This document shows, one piece after another, positions 6,621-8,717 of a stretch of DNA of 8,717 bases. The stretch is from Desulfuromonadaceae bacterium (GTDB lineage: Bacteria; Desulfobacterota; Desulfuromonadia; Desulfuromonadales; Geopsychrobacteraceae). Every line of letters starts with the position of its first letter. The stretch's first letter is position 1. The DNA lies in NCBI GenBank assembly GCA_030639985.1, contig DAOWKG010000338.1, positions 1 to 8,717 on the forward strand, in the 5' to 3' direction. The notes beneath the pieces were generated by a model. That model did not search any database. It had not been told where the DNA came from and was given only the letters and a program-made list of their open reading frames with translations. The translations under genes and the position numbers were made by a program.

Positions 6621-7898
6621 ATGAATATCGTTGATCTCAAATATGGAAATCGTAAATTCAGCGGTAAAATCCCTGCTGCCAGAATTTTACAGCCACAGCT
6701 GTTACCATCGTCTATCGCTCCGGATGCGTTGATCAGTTCAGCATTGGCACAGCCGATTGGTACTGCGCCATTGGCAGAAATTGTTAAGCCGGGTGAAACG
6801 GTCGCGATTGTCACTTCCGATATTACCCGTTATAGCGGCAGTGAATTGTATCTACCACTGCTGGTGGCAGAACTCAATCGTTGTGGCATTGCCGATGGTG
6901 ATATTGAGATTATCATTGCTCTGGGAATTCATCGTTACCAGACCGAAGTGGAACAGCATAAAATTGTCGGGTCGTTGTATGGACGAATTGCTGTTTATGA
7001 CCACGAGTGTGATGACCCGGACGAGTTGGTTGATCTGGGGATTACCGATTCCGGTATTCCGGTGGAGATTAATCGTCGGGTGGTAGCTGCCGATCGGGTG
7101 ATTGTGACCGGTACGATTGGATTTCACTATTTTGCCGGTTTCGGTGGCGGCCGCAAAGGGTTGGTGCCAGGAGTTGCCAGTCGTAAAACCTGTATGGCGA
7201 GTCATTTTGCCGTATTTAATCCCCCCGAAATTGGTGGCAAACATCCGGCTGCGGTAACGGGAGTGATGGCCGGAAATCCGGTAAATAAGAATCTGCTCCA
7301 GGCCGCCAGGTTGGTTAACCCCGATTTTTTGTTGAATACTGTTCTTTCCGCTCAGAAAGAGATCGTCGGGGTGTTTTGCGGTGATCTTGAAGCTGCCCAT
7401 TTGGCCGGCTGTGAACCGGTGCGGGAATTATTTCAGGTCACAGTGTCGCAACTGGCAGATTTGGCCGTGGTTTCGTGTGGTGGTGAGCCCAAAGATATCA
7501 ATTTTATCCAGGCACAGAAAGCTCTCGATTACGGTTCCCAAGCAGTTAAAGAGGGGGGAACCATTATTCTTCTGGCCGCCTGCCATGACGGCTTTGGCAA
7601 TGATAACTTTTTTGATTGGTTCCGGTATCAGGATCTAGATGAATTTGAGACGGCATTGCGGGAAAATTACCAGATTAATGGTCAAACCGCCCATGCAACA
7701 CTAGCTAAGTCACGCCGGTTTCGGATAATTCTGGTCAGTGAATTCAGTGTTGAACAAACTGCTGCCATGGGGATGGAAAAAGCGAATGACCTGCAAAGTG
7801 CGCTCGATTTGATAATGCCCGAGCTGGATGCCAGAAGTGAGATTGTCGTGATCCCCGATGGGGGGATGGTGGTGCCGGTTTTGGAAGAAAAATTTTAA
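6621..7898 (+). CDS. larA: LarA-family nickel-dependent 2-hydroxyacid racemase
   Basis: 425 residues, full length for LarA (DUF2088 N-terminal domain plus C-terminal domain). LarA racemizes lactate using a nickel pincer nucleotide tethered to a lysine. The expected catalytic set is present: R70 in SDITR, H104 in ALGIHRYQT, H169 in GFHYFAGFGGGRKGLVPG, K179 (cofactor lysine) in the same motif, H195 in MASHF, and Q297/K300 in FIQAQK. These parallel R75, H108, H174, K184, H200 and Q295/K298 of the Lactobacillus plantarum enzyme. The usual Pro after SDITR is Tyr here, which could alter substrate choice. The cofactor genes larB, larC and larE are not in the window. An in-frame TAG at 6615 fixes ATG 6621 as the earliest start; no convincing Shine-Dalgarno precedes it. 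Family members racemize several 2-hydroxyacids, so lactate is the default substrate, not a proven one. Confidence 0.9.
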   Translation: MNIVDLKYGNRKFSGKIPAARILQPQLLPSSIAPDALISSALAQPIGTAPLAEIVKPGETVAIVTSDITRYSGSELYLPLLVAELNRCGIADGDIEIIIALGIHRYQTEVEQHKIVGSLYGRIAVYDHECDDPDELVDLGITDSGIPVEINRRVVAADRVIVTGTIGFHYFAGFGGGRKGLVPGVASRKTCMASHFAVFNPPEIGGKHPAAVTGVMAGNPVNKNLLQAARLVNPDFLLNTVLSAQKEIVGVFCGDLEAAHLAGCEPVRELFQVTVSQLADLAVVSCGGEPKDINFIQAQKALDYGSQAVKEGGTIILLAACHDGFGNDNFFDWFRYQDLDEFETALRENYQINGQTAHATLAKSRRFRIILVSEFSVEQTAAMGMEKANDLQSALDLIMPELDARSEIVVIPDGGMVVPVLEEKF

Positions 7899-8120
7899 CG
7901 GAGAGACGCAGAGATGGAGAGATGGAGAGATGGAGAGATGGAGAGATGGAGAGTAAAATCAAAACCGTAGTTTAGGCACCAAGAACACCAAGGAAAAACA
8001 ATAATCTGTTTTTTGGTTTTAAAACCTTAAGAACATTTTTGTCCTTGGTGTCCTTGGTGTCCTTGGTGGCTATTGTTGTGGTTTTGACCTTTCTCTCCCA
8101 CTCTCCATCTCTCCGTTAAA
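7894..8120. repeat. Compound palindromic element of nested short tandem repeats after larA
   Basis: The element fills nearly all of the gap between larA and the HDOD gene. Outer arms pair over 13 bp (7894-7906 with 8108-8120) and include the larA stop codon. Further in, TCAAAACC (7959-7966) matches GGTTTTGA (8080-8087). Inner arms are 9-bp tandem units, CACCAAGAA and CACCAAGGA (7977-7994), against three copies of TCCTTGGTG (8042-8068). A perfect palindrome GGTTTTAAAACC (8015-8026) sits near the centre. As RNA it could form a long cruciform-like hairpin and act as a terminator. No transposase or ORF is present. Confidence 0.8.
7913..7952 (+). repeat. Five perfect tandem copies of GATGGAGA (8-bp unit)
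   Basis: Forty bases are five exact copies of an 8-bp purine-rich unit, starting 14 nt after the larA stop. Perfect identity between copies suggests recent expansion by slippage, so copy number may vary between strains. It lies outside coding sequence and cannot shift the larA frame. It forms most of the left shoulder of the larger palindromic element; the opposite shoulder has only degenerate matches, so the left side has expanded. Confidence 0.85.
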
Positions 8121-8146
8121 TAGAATTTTAAAAAAGGATAATTGAT

Positions 8147-8717
8147 ATGCCGACCAAAGAAGACGTAATCCAGCGGATCATTGAAACTGATTCTTTACCT
8201 ACTTTATCGACCGTAGCCTCGAAATTGATCAATATTACCGGCAAGGAAGAGACTACTATTTACGATATTTCTAAGTTGATTTCTCAGGATGTCTCGTTAT
8301 CAACAAAGATTCTTAAAGTGGTCAACTCTTCGTTTTATAATTTCCCCAATGAGGTCGGCACTATTCAGCAGGCGGTTGCGATCCTTGGTACCAATGCGGT
8401 GCGCAGTCTGGTGCTGTCATTTTCTTTTCTGAATATGGAGCGCCCAAAGCACGGTGCCGGATTTGATTATGCCCGTTTTTGGGAGGAATCCCTTGCCGCA
8501 GCGGTGGCATCAAAGCTGATTATGGCAAAAGTTTCGGATCACGATCCCGAAGAGGCTTTTACCATCAGCCTGCTGCAAAAATTGGGAAAATTGATTCTGG
8601 CAAGTGCCTACCGGGAAAGCTACGATCAGTTATTGGCCGATGCAGCCGGTAGTGAAGAACGACTGCTGGAACTCGAAGATGAACGGCTCGGGGCCAATCA
8701 TGTTTTCATCGGTGGGG
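8147..8717 (+). CDS. HDOD-domain signalling protein, N-terminal part (runs off the window)
   Basis: Only the first 190 codons are visible. ATG at 8147 follows an AGGA ribosome-binding site about 8 nt upstream. The sequence fits the HDOD domain: DSLPTLSTVASKL at residues 15-27, the central SLSTKILKVVNSSFYN at 50-65, then TIQQAVAILGTNAVRSLVLS at 72-91. The later ISLLQKLGKLIL at 140-151 matches the place where true HD proteins have a GLLHDIGK-like motif, with the metal ligands replaced by Gln and Lys as expected for HDOD. HDOD proteins are regulatory, tied to stress, chemotaxis or c-di-GMP networks, and often carry a C-terminal GGDEF, EAL or receiver domain. Whether one follows here cannot be seen. 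It lies downstream of larA in the same direction, but a large palindromic element separates them, so co-transcription is doubtful. No membrane segment is seen in the visible part. Confidence 0.88.
   Translation, partial: MPTKEDVIQRIIETDSLPTLSTVASKLINITGKEETTIYDISKLISQDVSLSTKILKVVNSSFYNFPNEVGTIQQAVAILGTNAVRSLVLSFSFLNMERPKHGAGFDYARFWEESLAAAVASKLIMAKVSDHDPEEAFTISLLQKLGKLILASAYRESYDQLLADAAGSEERLLELEDERLGANHVFIGG

Noticed and set aside
7744..7962. Minus-strand open frame with SISPSLHLSISPSL-type repeats
   Set aside because: It is a translation of the 8-bp tandem repeat and the antisense end of larA.
7899..8068. CRISPR-like array
   Set aside because: The repeat units are only 8-9 bp, directly abutting without spacers, and no cas gene is near.

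Overview
The window looks like chromosomal DNA of a Desulfuromonadales/Geobacterales-type deltaproteobacterium. This is inferred from family resemblance: a glutamate synthase split into three genes with added ferredoxin domains, a Geobacter-like IlvE N-terminus, an HDOD signalling protein, and intergenic palindromes built from short tandem units. No rRNA, tRNA, CRISPR array, transposase or phage gene was seen.

Layout. Positions 5-5172 hold a minus-strand operon read right to left: a class II glutamine amidotransferase (start 5172), an FMN/ferredoxin glutamate synthase core (start 4078, overlapping the first gene by 13 nt), and a GXGXG domain fused to a GltD-like FAD/NAD(P)H oxidoreductase with a C-terminal ferredoxin (start 2326). 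The last two are separated by 108 bp holding an inverted repeat of 7-bp units. Upstream of the operon, 5228-5244 is a strong candidate sigma-54 promoter. Positions 5245-5454 hold an A/T-rich tract, a C-rich/G-poor (minus-strand) stretch and a hairpin directly after ilvE. IlvE, a branched-chain aminotransferase, runs 6519-5455 on minus. It is divergent from a plus-strand LarA-family nickel-pincer racemase (6621-7898), with a 101-bp gap containing a perfect 12-bp palindrome. After larA comes an approximately 225-bp compound palindromic element (7894-8120), then the first 190 codons of an HDOD protein that runs off the window.

How the genes fit together. The three operon products would make one glutamate synthase: ammonia is released from glutamine, delivered to 2-oxoglutarate at the FMN site, and reduced with electrons passed through Fe-S clusters from NAD(P)H or ferredoxin. 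IlvE interconverts glutamate/2-oxoglutarate with branched-chain amino acids and keto acids, so the two minus-strand units share a glutamate economy. LarA acts on 2-hydroxyacids; a link to IlvE keto acids is only a hypothesis. I see no clearly new multi-gene system. The most interesting signals are the sigma-54 site, the two palindromic repeat elements, and the orphan LarA with an altered active-site neighbourhood.
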